In this document: positions 43,247 to 52,202 of the stretch, piece by piece | Numbering within the stretch: the first letter of the stretch is position 1 | How the letters are laid out: the number at the start of each line of letters is the position of its first letter | Assembly: GCF_000744095.1 (NCBI RefSeq) | Contig: NZ_JQLI01000001.1 | Location: 2,852,001-2,916,000 of the forward strand | Length of the DNA: 64,000 nt | Reading direction: 5' to 3' | DNA from: Cupriavidus necator A5-1 | GTDB lineage: Bacteria; Pseudomonadota; Gammaproteobacteria; Burkholderiales; Burkholderiaceae | Made by a program: the position numbers and the translations under genes | The notes under the pieces: model-generated | The model's database searches: none | The model's input: only the letters and a program-made list of their open reading frames with translations | Told to the model about the DNA's origin: nothing

Positions 43247-45343
43247 ATGCGGTCCTCCAGCCTGCTCTCCCGTGCCACGCTGCCCGCGCGCAATGCGCGC
43301 AGCGTGCTCGACCTATTCGCGGCAGCTTGCGCGGGCAGCCCGGGTCCCGCGCCGTGGATTCATTCGCTGAAGGTGTTCGGCGCCGCCATACTGGCGCTCT
43401 ACGTGGCGCTGGCACTCGGCCTGCCGCGGCCCTACTGGGCCATGGCCACGGTCTACCTGGTGTCCAGCCCCCTGGCCGGCGCCACCCATGCCAAGGGCAC
43501 CTACCGCGTCATCGGCACGCTGCTGGGCGCCGTCTGCGCGGTGGCGCTGGTGCCCTTGCTGGTCGACGCGCCCGTGCTGCTGATGGCGGCGATCGCGTGC
43601 TGGACCGGCACCCTGCTCTACCTGTCGCTGCTGGAACCGGCGCCGCGCAACTACATCTGCCTGCTGGCCGCGTATACGCTGCCGATCGTGGCGCTGCCGA
43701 CGGTATCCAATCCGGCGACCGTCTTCGACATGGCGCTTGCCCGCATCGAGGAAATTGTGATCGGCATCGTCTGCGCCAGCGTGGTCAGCGCGGTGGTCTT
43801 TCCCGTCAGGACGAGGCCGGCGCTGGCCGCGCGAGCGTCCGCCTGGCTGGCCCACGCTTCGCGCTGGATCACCGGCATGCTGGCCACCGATGCCAGCGCG
43901 GCTCAGCGTCATGACAGTTTCAGCCTGCTCGCCGCCGATATCCTGGCGATGCAAACACAGATTGCCCAACTGACCTATGAATCTGACGGCGCGCTGACGC
44001 TGCGGCACGCACGGGCCCTGCACCAGCGCATGACGGCCCTGCTGCCGCTGGTGCTGGCACTTGCCGATGCTGCCGGCGCCTTGCGCCGGCATCCCGCAGG
44101 CATGCCCGACACCGTCGCGCAACGGATGCGCGCCACGCTGGCATGGATCGCCGGCAACGAAGCGGCGTGCCGGCCTGTGCCTTCCTTCTGTCCGCCGGGC
44201 ACGGCACAGGCCGAGCCCGCGGACTGGCACGCACGGCTGGTCGCGGCTACCTGTACCTATCTCGATGAGCTGACCTACCTCTGGCACGACTGCCGCCTGC
44301 TGCAGGCACGCCTGCGCCAGGGCGGGAACGAGCCCGCCGCCTTGCGCTATCGCGTGGAACCCGCCGGGCAGGCACGGCACCATGATCACGCCCAGCTGCT
44401 GATCCGCGCTGCCACGGCTGGCACGGCCACGTTCGTCGCGGGCCTGCTGTGGATGGTGTCGGGCTGGCATGACGGGGCCGGCCCGGTCGGCCTGGCCGCC
44501 CTCGCCAGTTGCTTCATTGCCACCACCGAGGAGCCGCGGCTGGTTGCCGGCCGGGTGATTGCCTGGAGCGTCGCCTGTACGCTGCTGTCCTGGTATTACC
44601 AATTCGTGGTGCTGGCGCTGGCGCATGACTTTGGCTCGCTGGCCGCCTTGCTGTTCGGCCCCTGGCTGGTCATCGGCGCGATGACGACGCAGCCGCGCCT
44701 GGCGCTGTTCGGGGTGCTGCTGGCTGTCACGACAGCATCGTTCCCAGGCCCGCAGCATCTCAACGCCGCGAGTCTTGCCGGCATCTTCAACTTCAGCCTG
44801 GCAAGCCTGGCCGCGCTGGCCTTCGCCGCATGGTGGGCGGTGCTGATGCAGCCCTTCGGCCAGCAGCTGGTGGCGTACCGGCTGGTCAGGGCCAACTGGG
44901 ACGAGATCGCGCTGGCCGCGCATCCGCGAGCGCCGGTCAATAGCGCCCGTCTGCGCGGCCGCATGCTGGACCGCCTGCTGCGCCAGTGGCCGCCGCTGAC
45001 GCGCCGGAATAGTCCAGCTGGCAAACAGGCCAGCAGCGCGGTTGCCGACTTCCTGGTCGAATCCGCCGTGCTCGCGCTGCGGCGTGTCTGTACAGCCCTG
45101 CCGGCGCCCCGCAGGCGTGCCGTGGAGCGCGTGCTGGCAGGCGTAGCGCGCCACTACCACCAGTGCGCGCGCGCCGGCTACGCCTCCACGCCCATGCCGG
45201 CGCTGGCCGCGCAGGTCGACGCGGCCTTCGCGGCGCTGCCCGCGACGGGGCACGGCGGCCACCGCCCGACGGTGGCTGCGCTCGCCACCATCCGGCTTGC
45301 CCTTTTCCCACTGACGGACGCAGACCACCATGCACGCCACTGA
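43247..45343 (+). CDS. FUSC/AaeB-type efflux membrane protein
   Basis: 698 residues with two hydrophobic blocks (about 35-190 and 385-530), each of several helices, joined and followed by cytosolic parts. Matches the FUSC/AaeB plan: LGLPRPYWAMATVYLVSSPL, YLSLLEPAPRNYICLLAAYT, and the repeated block near GLLWMVSGWHDGAGPVGLAA. The family exports aromatic carboxylates and similar compounds through an outer-membrane channel. Starts 4 bases after DUF2474 and overlaps the DUF1656 gene, so it belongs to the same transcript as the quinol oxidase, which is unusual. Confidence 0.88.
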   Translation: MRSSSLLSRATLPARNARSVLDLFAAACAGSPGPAPWIHSLKVFGAAILALYVALALGLPRPYWAMATVYLVSSPLAGATHAKGTYRVIGTLLGAVCAVALVPLLVDAPVLLMAAIACWTGTLLYLSLLEPAPRNYICLLAAYTLPIVALPTVSNPATVFDMALARIEEIVIGIVCASVVSAVVFPVRTRPALAARASAWLAHASRWITGMLATDASAAQRHDSFSLLAADILAMQTQIAQLTYESDGALTLRHARALHQRMTALLPLVLALADAAGALRRHPAGMPDTVAQRMRATLAWIAGNEAACRPVPSFCPPGTAQAEPADWHARLVAATCTYLDELTYLWHDCRLLQARLRQGGNEPAALRYRVEPAGQARHHDHAQLLIRAATAGTATFVAGLLWMVSGWHDGAGPVGLAALASCFIATTEEPRLVAGRVIAWSVACTLLSWYYQFVVLALAHDFGSLAALLFGPWLVIGAMTTQPRLALFGVLLAVTTASFPGPQHLNAASLAGIFNFSLASLAALAFAAWWAVLMQPFGQQLVAYRLVRANWDEIALAAHPRAPVNSARLRGRMLDRLLRQWPPLTRRNSPAGKQASSAVADFLVESAVLALRRVCTALPAPRRRAVERVLAGVARHYHQCARAGYASTPMPALAAQVDAAFAALPATGHGGHRPTVAALATIRLALFPLTDADHHARH

Positions 45344-45542
45344 GTTCGACCTGTACGGCGTATACGTGCCAGCCGCCGTGGTATGGATGCTGGCCGCGTT
45401 CGCCATCACCGCCGGCGTGTGCGCCGGGCTCACCCGGATCGGCTTCTACCGCATCGTGTGGCACCGGTCCCTCTTCAATTTCTCGCTCTACATCCTCGTA
45501 CTGGGCGCGGTCGTCGCGCTCGTCTGGCAGGCTCCATCATGA
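45330..45542 (+). CDS. DUF1656 membrane protein
   Basis: 70 residues: EFDLYGVYVPAAVVWMLAAF and IGFYRIVWHRSLFNFSLYIL form two membrane helices, typical of the AaeX/DUF1656 family. It accompanies FUSC and HlyD-type genes in efflux operons. Overlaps the end of the FUSC gene and the start of the HlyD gene (ATGA). Confidence 0.9.
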   Translation: MHATEFDLYGVYVPAAVVWMLAAFAITAGVCAGLTRIGFYRIVWHRSLFNFSLYILVLGAVVALVWQAPS

Positions 45543-46366
45543 AACGCAAGCTTTCGCTGCTCGGCCCCGTCGCGGTGACCCTGGCAGCCGTTGCCGCCGC
45601 GGCGCTGACCGCCTGGCATCTCTGGCAGTACTACACCGAAGCCCCATGGACGCGCGACGGCCATGTGCGCGCAGACGTGGTCCAGGTGGCCCCGGACGTC
45701 TCCGGCGTGGTCACGGCCGTGCTCGTCGGCGACAACGCCCGGGTGCAACGCGGCCAGGTCCTGTTCGTGGTCGACCAGGACCGCTTCACCCTGGCATTGA
45801 GGCAGGCGCAGGCTTTGGCCGCATCTACGCGCGCCGCGCTGGTCCAGGCCCGGCGCACCGGGGCGGGCGCAGCCGACGCCGTGGCCGCCGCGCAGACGCG
45901 CGTGGAGGAAGCCGACGCCGCGGTGGACGTGGCAAGGCTGAACCTGGCCCGCTGCCGCGTGACCACCCCGGTGGACGGCTACCTCAGCGACCGCCTGCCG
46001 CGGGCGGGCGACTTTGCCACCCGCGGCAAGCCGGCCTTGTCGGTCGTAGCCAGCGGCTCGCAGTACGTGGAGGGCTATTTCGAGGAAACCAAGCTGCCAG
46101 CGATCCGCGTCGGCAGCGCCGCAGAAGTGCACATCATGGGCCAGCGCACACCCCTGCGCGGGCATGTGCAGAGCATTGCGCCCGGCATCGAGGACCAGGA
46201 CCGCAGCAGCGGGCCGAACCTGCTGCCCAGCGTCAATCCGACCTTCAACTGGGTACGCCTGGCGCAGCGCATACCGGTGCGCATCGCGCTGGACCAGGTG
46301 CCACCCGGGGTACATCTGATCGCCGGCCAGACCGCCACGGTGCGCATCCGGGATCTGCGCGAATGA
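45539..46366 (+). CDS. HlyD-family membrane fusion protein (AaeA-like)
   Basis: Periplasmic adaptor linking the inner-membrane FUSC pump to an outer-membrane channel. The 275 residues have an N-terminal anchor (PVAVTLAAVAAAALTAWHLW), the first barrel-sandwich half (RADVVQVAPDVSGVVTAVLV, QRGQVLFVVDQDRFTLA), a helical hairpin, and the second half (CRVTTPVDGYLSDRLPRAGD, SVVASGSQYVEGYFEETKLP). It closes the trio. An outer-membrane factor is not encoded nearby. Confidence 0.9.
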   Translation: MKRKLSLLGPVAVTLAAVAAAALTAWHLWQYYTEAPWTRDGHVRADVVQVAPDVSGVVTAVLVGDNARVQRGQVLFVVDQDRFTLALRQAQALAASTRAALVQARRTGAGAADAVAAAQTRVEEADAAVDVARLNLARCRVTTPVDGYLSDRLPRAGDFATRGKPALSVVASGSQYVEGYFEETKLPAIRVGSAAEVHIMGQRTPLRGHVQSIAPGIEDQDRSSGPNLLPSVNPTFNWVRLAQRIPVRIALDQVPPGVHLIAGQTATVRIRDLRE

Positions 46367-46449
46367 GGCAGCGCCTGCGCCGCCTGCGCGGGAATGACAA
46401 CGGCAAGCGGCAGTACCTCACGCTGCGCATGTCGCTGATGGGCGGCTGA
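46363..46449 (+). CDS. Possible 28-residue basic microprotein
   Basis: The ATG overlaps the HlyD stop (ATGA), a coupling geometry used throughout this operon. The frame reads MRQRLRRLRGNDNGKRQYLT and ends RMSLMGG; it is strongly basic, with no membrane helix or known motif. It may be a chance frame. Reported only because of the coupled start and the lack of another gene in the space. Confidence 0.25.
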   Translation: MRQRLRRLRGNDNGKRQYLTLRMSLMGG

Positions 46450-46467
46450 GCCGCCGGGATGCAGGCC

Positions 46468-46734
46468 TCAGGCAGTATCCGGGAAAACCTGCGTGGCAAG
46501 CTCCGCACCGGCCTGCGACAGGCTGGCGTGTCCGCGGCCTTCCTCGTCGATCTCAAAGTCGGCCAGTCCGGCGGCCTGGAGCTGCGTCAGCACGCGCCGC
46601 AGCACGCTCATCGGCAGTTGCGCCCGTTTGGCGATCCTGGCGAGCGACCATGGGCTGGCGCCGCCCTCGCGGCCGGCCTGGCACAGGACCTGGAGGACTG
46701 CGAGGATGGCGGGATCGATATCAGTGTCTTGCAT
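46468..46734 (-). CDS. Small winged-helix-like protein coupled to the MocR gene
   Basis: 88 residues from the ATG at 46734 (MQDTDIDPAILAVLQVLCQA): a helix-turn-helix part (SPWSLARIAKRAQLPMSVLR then RVLTQLQAAGLAD) and a wing (FEIDEEGRGHASLSQAGAE). This is the plan of small MarR/ArsR-like DNA-binding proteins. The ATG lies 14 bases inside the MocR gene's end, so expression is coupled. Convergent with the efflux operon, which it or its partner might regulate; target unproven. Confidence 0.7.
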   Translation of the reverse strand: MQDTDIDPAILAVLQVLCQAGREGGASPWSLARIAKRAQLPMSVLRRVLTQLQAAGLADFEIDEEGRGHASLSQAGAELATQVFPDTA

Positions 46735-48181
46735 GGTCCTGGTGGTCCTCATCCGACTGGCGGCCGCGCGCAAGCAGGTGCTGGGCGATCTTGCCCAGCG
46801 TGTGCACGGCGGACTCGATGCCTTGCGACCATTCCCCGCTGTAGTTCAGCCGGATGCAGTTGCTGTAAGTGGCGCCGGGCGCGAACATATGCCCCGGCGC
46901 AACGGTGATGCGGTGCTCCAGCGCGGCGTGGTACATCTCCATGGCATCGATGCCCTCCGGCAACTGCACCCACAGCACATAGCCCCCCGCTGGCCGCGAC
47001 GTGGTCGTGCCCTCGGGGAAAAACCTGCGCACGGCGGCGGCCATGATGTTGGCCTGCTGTGCATAGTTCTTGCGCACCCGCCTCAGGTGGAAGTCGTAGC
47101 CGTCGTTCTTCAGGAATTCCGCGATCGCCAGTTGCGGGATGGCAGGCGTGGTCAGCGTATTGAGGAACTTGAGCCGTTCCACGGCTTCGCGGTATCGGCC
47201 CGGCAGCGCCCAGCCGATCCGGTAGGCATTGGTCAGCGTCTTGGAGAACGAGGCGCAATGCAGCACGATGCCGGCCGTGTCGTAGGCCTTCAGCGAGCTG
47301 GGATGGGCCTCGCCATAGTAGAGCTCGCCGTAGACGTCGTTCTCGATGACCGGGATGTCCTTTTCGGTCAGCATCGCCACCAGGCTGCGCTTCTTGTCAT
47401 CGGGCATCTGGAAACCAAGCGGGTTCTGAAAGTTGGGCATCACCATGCAGGCTTTCACGCCCTGCTCGTCGATCAGCCGTGCCAGCGCGTCAATATCGAT
47501 GCCTTCCACCGGATCGGTCGCCACCTCGATGGCGCGCATGCCCAGGCGTTCGATGGCATGGAGCATCGCGTAGAAGGTCGGGGACTCCACCGCGATGGTG
47601 TCGCCCGGCCTGGCCACCGCCTGCAGGCAGAGGTTGATGGCCTCGGTGGCGCCGATCGTGACGATCACCTCGTTGGGGTCAATGGCGTAGCCGTTCTCCA
47701 GATAGCGGCGCGAAATCTGCCGGATCAGCTCGGGGCTGCCGGGCGGCAGGTCGTCCAGCATGGTCCACTTGGCATAGCGGCGCGCGATATTGTTGGCGTA
47801 CTGGTTGATGCGCTGCCAGGGAAACAACGAAGGGTCCGGATAGGGCGAACCGAGCGGTACGGCGTCATCAGAACGGATCGAGCGCAGCGTGGACAGCACC
47901 AGGGCGCTCACGTCCACCGCCGAAGGCTTGGCACTGGGCTTGGACGGCCGCAGTTCGATCGCCGGCTCGCCCGGCCGTGCGCGCACAAAGTACCCGGACT
48001 GTGGCCGGCTTTCGATAATGCCGCGGCTCTCCAGCATGACATAGGCCCGGATCACCGTCGTGATGCTCATGCGGTGGTGCTGGCTTGTCTGCCGCACCGA
48101 GGGAATGCGCTCGCCGGGCAGCAGGACGCCCTGTTGCACCAATGCCTCGATATCCGCAGCCAGTTTTTCATATAGCTTCAC
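46721..48181 (-). CDS. MocR/PdxR-type GntR regulator with aminotransferase domain
   Basis: 486 residues: an N-terminal GntR winged helix (about 1-70; GERIPSVRQTSQHHRMSITT, SRGIIESRPQSGYFV) fused to a fold-type I aminotransferase-like domain (about 100-470; VTIGATEAINLCLQAV, VESPTFYAMLHAIE, ENDVYGELYYGE) with the PLP lysine in ASFSKTLTNAYRIGW. The family regulates vitamin B6, GABA, taurine or efflux genes using PLP as cofactor. It is followed by the small winged-helix gene. The target is not evident from the sequence. Confidence 0.91.
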   Translation of the reverse strand: MKLYEKLAADIEALVQQGVLLPGERIPSVRQTSQHHRMSITTVIRAYVMLESRGIIESRPQSGYFVRARPGEPAIELRPSKPSAKPSAVDVSALVLSTLRSIRSDDAVPLGSPYPDPSLFPWQRINQYANNIARRYAKWTMLDDLPPGSPELIRQISRRYLENGYAIDPNEVIVTIGATEAINLCLQAVARPGDTIAVESPTFYAMLHAIERLGMRAIEVATDPVEGIDIDALARLIDEQGVKACMVMPNFQNPLGFQMPDDKKRSLVAMLTEKDIPVIENDVYGELYYGEAHPSSLKAYDTAGIVLHCASFSKTLTNAYRIGWALPGRYREAVERLKFLNTLTTPAIPQLAIAEFLKNDGYDFHLRRVRKNYAQQANIMAAAVRRFFPEGTTTSRPAGGYVLWVQLPEGIDAMEMYHAALEHRITVAPGHMFAPGATYSNCIRLNYSGEWSQGIESAVHTLGKIAQHLLARGRQSDEDHQDHARH

Positions 48182-48247
48182 GCCGCGCTCCCCTTGCCTG
48201 CCGTTTCCCTTCCGCCCGCCCCGGGGCCGCCCTTCAGCGGGCTGCCG

Positions 48248-48424
48248 TCAGCTGAGCCAACGATGGGAATCATAGTACGGTCGCGGCACATGATGGCGTT
48301 GCACGACGCTGTGCGGTCCCACGCGCACAAAACCGCTGGAGCGGACCGCGTAGCCATCGATGGCGCTGCAGTCCGCCAGCGGCGTGTCGATGACCGCGGG
48401 CAGGACCTCGTCGAAGCTCAGCAT
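48248..48424 (-). CDS. Small frame after fdhD with a MoeA-like motif
   Basis: 58 residues starting MLSFDEVLPAVIDTP, then LADCSAIDGYAVRSSGFVRV and a tail ending YYDSHRWLS. The start resembles MoeA N-termini (MLSFDEAL...) and SAIDGYAVR resembles the MoeA motif (D)NSAMDGYAVRA, but the long helices between them in MoeA are missing. It overlaps the fdhD stop codon by 7 bases. Either a decayed molybdopterin molybdotransferase, or an unrelated mini-protein that resembles one by chance. Confidence 0.4.
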   Translation of the reverse strand: MLSFDEVLPAVIDTPLADCSAIDGYAVRSSGFVRVGPHSVVQRHHVPRPYYDSHRWLS

Positions 48425-49290
48425 GCGGCGCCGCCCTGCGTAGCGCTGCTGTCTTGCGCATCGTTGCCGACGCCCAATGCGGCGCCGGTATAGTCGACAT
48501 AGCCGTCCTTGCGGCAGAAGCTGAGCAGGTGCAGGCCGGCCTGCTCCGCGATCCGGATCGCCAGCGAGGTCGGCGCCGAGATCGTGGCGAGCATCTGGAT
48601 ATTCATGCGTGCCGCCTTGCGCACCAGTTCATAGCTGGCGCGGCTGGACAGCAGCACGAAGCCGTCGTCCATCGCCACGCGCTGCATCGCCAGGTGGCCG
48701 ATCAGCTTGTCCAGGCCGTTGTGCCGGCCGACATCCTCGAAGACATGCAGGATCTCGCCGCGCGCATCGCACCAGGCCGCGGCGTGGACGCCGCCGGTGG
48801 CCCGCATCAGCCGCTGGTGCGACGGCAGCGCCGCGACGGCGCGCTCGATCAGCTCGCGCGACGGCGTCAGCCGCTTTGCCGGCAAGGCCATGCGCGCGGG
48901 CTGCAGGTCGAGGAGCTCGATGCTTTCGATGCCGCAGACGCCGCAGCCGGTGCGGCCCGCCAGCGCGCGCCGGCGTGACTTCATGGCGGCAAAGGCGTGC
49001 TCGTTGATCTGTAGCTGGACTTCGGCGCTGTGCCGGTGCACGCGCACGTCCACGTCATGGATCTGGGCGTTGTGGGCGACGATGCCTTCGGTCAGTGAAA
49101 AGCCGACCGCGAACGCCTCCAGGTCCAGCGGCGTTGCCATCATTACGGCGTGCGAGATGCCGTTGTACACCAGGGCTACCGGGAGTTCTTCCGCCACGTT
49201 GTCGGTGGCCGGCTGCGCGGCGCATGCCTTGTGGCGTACGATGCTGCGCGCTTCATAGCCTGAGTGTTCGACCAGTTCGGTGCAATGCAT
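48418..49290 (-). CDS. fdhD: Formate dehydrogenase accessory sulfurtransferase FdhD
   Basis: Passes sulfur to the molybdenum cofactor of formate dehydrogenases. The 290 residues show EELPVALVYNGISHAVMMATP, LDLEAFAVGFSLTEGI, the two-cysteine motif RTGCGVCGIES, and HVFEDVGRHNGLDKLIGHLA, LLSSRASYELVRKAA. Start at the ATG at 49290 (MHCTELVEHSG) with a gcgag signal; longer frames into the upstream spacer are not conserved. Sits downstream of the molybdopterin oxidoreductase, its likely client. Confidence 0.95.
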   Translation of the reverse strand: MHCTELVEHSGYEARSIVRHKACAAQPATDNVAEELPVALVYNGISHAVMMATPLDLEAFAVGFSLTEGIVAHNAQIHDVDVRVHRHSAEVQLQINEHAFAAMKSRRRALAGRTGCGVCGIESIELLDLQPARMALPAKRLTPSRELIERAVAALPSHQRLMRATGGVHAAAWCDARGEILHVFEDVGRHNGLDKLIGHLAMQRVAMDDGFVLLSSRASYELVRKAARMNIQMLATISAPTSLAIRIAEQAGLHLLSFCRKDGYVDYTGAALGVGNDAQDSSATQGGAAC

Positions 49291-49372
49291 TGAAATCTCG
49301 CAAAGATGAATGCCACGCCCGCGTGAGGCGGGCGCATGAGCGGTGACAAAAAGTCCGTGCTGCCGGCTTGCT

Positions 49373-49398
49373 CCCCTCTCCCGCCTGCGGGAGAGGGG
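49373..49398. repeat. REP-like GC-rich hairpin between fdhD and the oxidoreductase
   Basis: CCCCTCTCCCGC and its exact complement enclose two bases (stem 12, loop 2), followed by ccgggggtgagggc. This motif (CTCTCCC..GGGAGAG plus CCGGGGG) resembles REP-type elements that I recall as common between genes in beta- and gammaproteobacteria; in transcripts it can act as a processing/termination barrier. It separates the two Mo-related genes within a 294-base gap. Confidence 0.65.
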
Positions 49399-49584
49399 CC
49401 GGGGGTGAGGGCAGGCGCTGGCATACCGACGCGCTCTTGGGAATGATGGTAGGCAGGGGCCGCACTGCTCGAGGCATACAGTTGCGCCGCTCGGCGACAC
49501 CGGATTCCAGCTGGGCGCGCACCAGGCCCCGTGCCCGGCCGGGAACCGGGCTTTCTGTCCAAACCCATTGCTCTGCGGGTGGGG

Positions 49585-51912
49585 TCAGGCCGCCACCGCG
49601 GGCTGGCGGCGGGACGGCGTCAGCAACACCGGCACCGACTTCGATGTAGGCGTGCCGCAGCCATCCCCGGTGCTTTCCAGCGGCACCAGCGGATTCGTCT
49701 CGGGGTAGTACGCCCCCAGGCAGCCTTGCGGAATGTCGTACTCAACCAGCACGAAGTCCTCGACATGGCGTTGCACGCCGTCAGCCCAGACACTAGTGAT
49801 ATCCACGTGCTGCCCCGCCTTCAGGCCAAGCGGGGCCAGGTCGGCGGGATTGATGAAGACCACCCGGCGCAGGCCGAACACGCCGCGGTAGCGGTCGTCC
49901 AGGCCATAGATGGTGGTGTTGTACTGGTCGTGCGAGCGCGTGGTCATCAGCACCATCAGCTTGTCGCCATACTGCTCGCGGGCACGGTGGATGGGGGTGT
50001 CCCTGTCGATGCGGTTGACCAGGAACTGCGCCTTGCCCGACGGCGTTTGCCAGACGCGGTTGCGCGACGCGGGGGTCAGGTGGAACCCGCCTGGCACGGC
50101 GACGCGCTCGTTGTAGTTGTCGAAACCCTCGACCACCTGCTCGATGGCATCGCGAATGCGCGCATAGTCCTGCGCGTACCACAGCCAGTCGATCTTCTCC
50201 GAGCCGAGCGTGGCGGCGGCCATGCGCGCGACAATGGCAATCTCCGACAGCAGGTGCGGCGACGCCGGCGCGTTCATGCCAAAGGAAATATGGACCATGC
50301 AGACCGAATCCTCGACGGTCACGCCCTGCGGCACGCCGTCCTGCTGGTCGATCTCGGTGCGGCCCAGCGTGGGCAGGATCAGCGACGCCTTGCCGTGCAC
50401 CAGGTGGCTGCGGTTGAGCTTGGTAGCGATGTTCACGGTCAGGTCGCACTGGCGCAACGCCTCGAAGGTGCGGGGCGTGTCGGGCGTGGCGGTGGAGAAA
50501 TTGCCGCCCAGGCCGATGAAGACCTTGACCTTGCCCGCGAGCATCGCCGAGATGGTGTTGACCACGTCATACCCATGCGCGCGCGGCGGCTCGAAACCAA
50601 AGGTAGCCTGCAGGCGGTCCAGGAAGGCATCGTCCGGCTTCTCCTCGATGCCTACCGTGCGGTCGCCCTGCACGTTCGAATGCCCGCGCACCGGCAGCAG
50701 TCCGGCACCCTCGCGCCCGATGTTCCCGCGCATCATCATCAGGTTGGACAGGATCTGCACCGTCGGCACCGAATTCTTGTGTTGCGTCAGGCCCATGCCC
50801 CAGCATGCGATCACGCGCTTGCCCCTGGCGTAGACCTGGGTCAGCGCGTCGATATCCTCCTGCGATACGCCCGACTCCGCGACGATATCCGCCCAGCTTT
50901 CCGCGCGCAGGTCTTCGACAAAGTCGCCGAAGCCGATAGTGTGCTGGCGTACGAAGTCGACGTCGATCAGGCGCGCGCGGCCGTGCCTGATCGCATCATC
51001 GTCCAGCTCGACCAGGCGCTTGGCCATGCCCTTGATCAGCGCAAAATCGCCGCCCAGCTTTGGCTGCACGAACATCGACGCGATCTTGGTACTGGAGCCG
51101 GTCAGCATCTCCACCGGGTGCTGCGGACTGGTAAAACGTTCCACCCCGCGTTCGCGCAGCGGATTGATCGAAACGATGGTGGCACCGCGCCGCGCGCACT
51201 CGCGCAGCTCGCCCAGCATGCGCGGGTGGTTGGTCGCCGCGTTGTGGCCGAACAGCAGGATGGTGTCGGCATGCTCGAAGTCGTCCAGCACCACGGTCGC
51301 CTTGCCCACGCCTATCGTCAGCGGCAGGCCGCGGCTGGTGGCTTCGTGGCACATGTTCGAGCAGTCGGGGAAGTTGTTGGTGCCATAGGCACGCACGAAC
51401 AGCTGGTAGAGGAACGCGGCCTCGTTGCTGGCGCGCCCCGACGTGTAGAAGGCGGCCTGGTTGGGGTCCGGCAGCGCGCGCAGGTGGCGCCCGATCAGCG
51501 CAAAGGCCTCGTCCCAGGCAATCGCGCGGTACTTGTCGGTCTGCTGGTCGTAGACCATGGGGTGCGTCAGCCGTCCGTGCTGTTCCAGCTCAAAATCAGT
51601 CTGCGCCATCAGCGACGTGACCGTGTGCTGCGCGAAGAATTCCGGCGTGACGCGCATGCTGGTGGCCTCGGCGGCCACGGCCTTGACGCCGTTCTCGCAG
51701 AACTCGAAGGTGGAGGCGTGCTGCCGGTCCGGCCAGGCACAGCCGGGGCAGTCGAAGCCATCCGCCTGGTTCTGCTTGAACAGCATCTTGTACTTGCCAC
51801 CGGCAACCTTCTCCTTGATCAGGTTGATGGCAACGTACTTCAGGGCACCCCAGCCGGCGGCGGGGTGGGTGTAGGGGGCAATGTGGCCTTTTTCAGGTGT
51901 CGGGGAGCTCAT
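49585..51912 (-). CDS. YdeP/FdhF-like molybdopterin oxidoreductase
   Basis: 775 residues, family of formate dehydrogenase-H-like proteins of the YdeP/CbbBc type. Cysteines of the N-terminal cluster region are in FDCPGCAWPDRQHASTFEFC. The molybdenum ligand region is NMCHEATSRGLPLTIG, and cofactor-binding segments include LFGHNAATNHPRM, ACWGMGLTQHKNSV, RGNIGREGAGLLPVRGHSN, and the C-terminal MTTRSHDQYNTTIYGLDDRY. The first cluster has two Cys then a later one, so it is atypical of FDH-H. Start at the ATG at 51912 (MSSPTPEKG) rather than a longer frame. The reaction is unproven; the formate link is from family and fdhD next door. Confidence 0.88.
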   Translation of the reverse strand: MSSPTPEKGHIAPYTHPAAGWGALKYVAINLIKEKVAGGKYKMLFKQNQADGFDCPGCAWPDRQHASTFEFCENGVKAVAAEATSMRVTPEFFAQHTVTSLMAQTDFELEQHGRLTHPMVYDQQTDKYRAIAWDEAFALIGRHLRALPDPNQAAFYTSGRASNEAAFLYQLFVRAYGTNNFPDCSNMCHEATSRGLPLTIGVGKATVVLDDFEHADTILLFGHNAATNHPRMLGELRECARRGATIVSINPLRERGVERFTSPQHPVEMLTGSSTKIASMFVQPKLGGDFALIKGMAKRLVELDDDAIRHGRARLIDVDFVRQHTIGFGDFVEDLRAESWADIVAESGVSQEDIDALTQVYARGKRVIACWGMGLTQHKNSVPTVQILSNLMMMRGNIGREGAGLLPVRGHSNVQGDRTVGIEEKPDDAFLDRLQATFGFEPPRAHGYDVVNTISAMLAGKVKVFIGLGGNFSTATPDTPRTFEALRQCDLTVNIATKLNRSHLVHGKASLILPTLGRTEIDQQDGVPQGVTVEDSVCMVHISFGMNAPASPHLLSEIAIVARMAAATLGSEKIDWLWYAQDYARIRDAIEQVVEGFDNYNERVAVPGGFHLTPASRNRVWQTPSGKAQFLVNRIDRDTPIHRAREQYGDKLMVLMTTRSHDQYNTTIYGLDDRYRGVFGLRRVVFINPADLAPLGLKAGQHVDITSVWADGVQRHVEDFVLVEYDIPQGCLGAYYPETNPLVPLESTGDGCGTPTSKSVPVLLTPSRRQPAVAA

Positions 51913-52202
51913 TGGCGTGGTGTCCTGTAACCGCTGGAGCCGCGTCCGGCCAGCCCATGGGTTGGGTCCGGATCGTCGCGGTGACACCAGATTAGGGCTC
52001 CCGGGTGTGTCCGGGTACGTACAAACTGCAGCCTGACCGGGGAGCACAGTCTCATCGGCCGGGATCCCGGCTGCAAGGCGCGGAACGATTCGCCCTTGGC
52101 TGACACGAACCATGACAGGGCCGTGGAAATGTTGAGCCGTCCAGCGGCGGCAAGCTCACATTTCCGGCCATTCAGGGGACTTTATCCTGCAGGAGGGCCG
52201 AT

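Noticed and set aside
49531..51930. 799-codon plus-strand frame over the molybdopterin oxidoreductase
   Set aside because: Composition typical of a shadow; the minus strand carries all family motifs.
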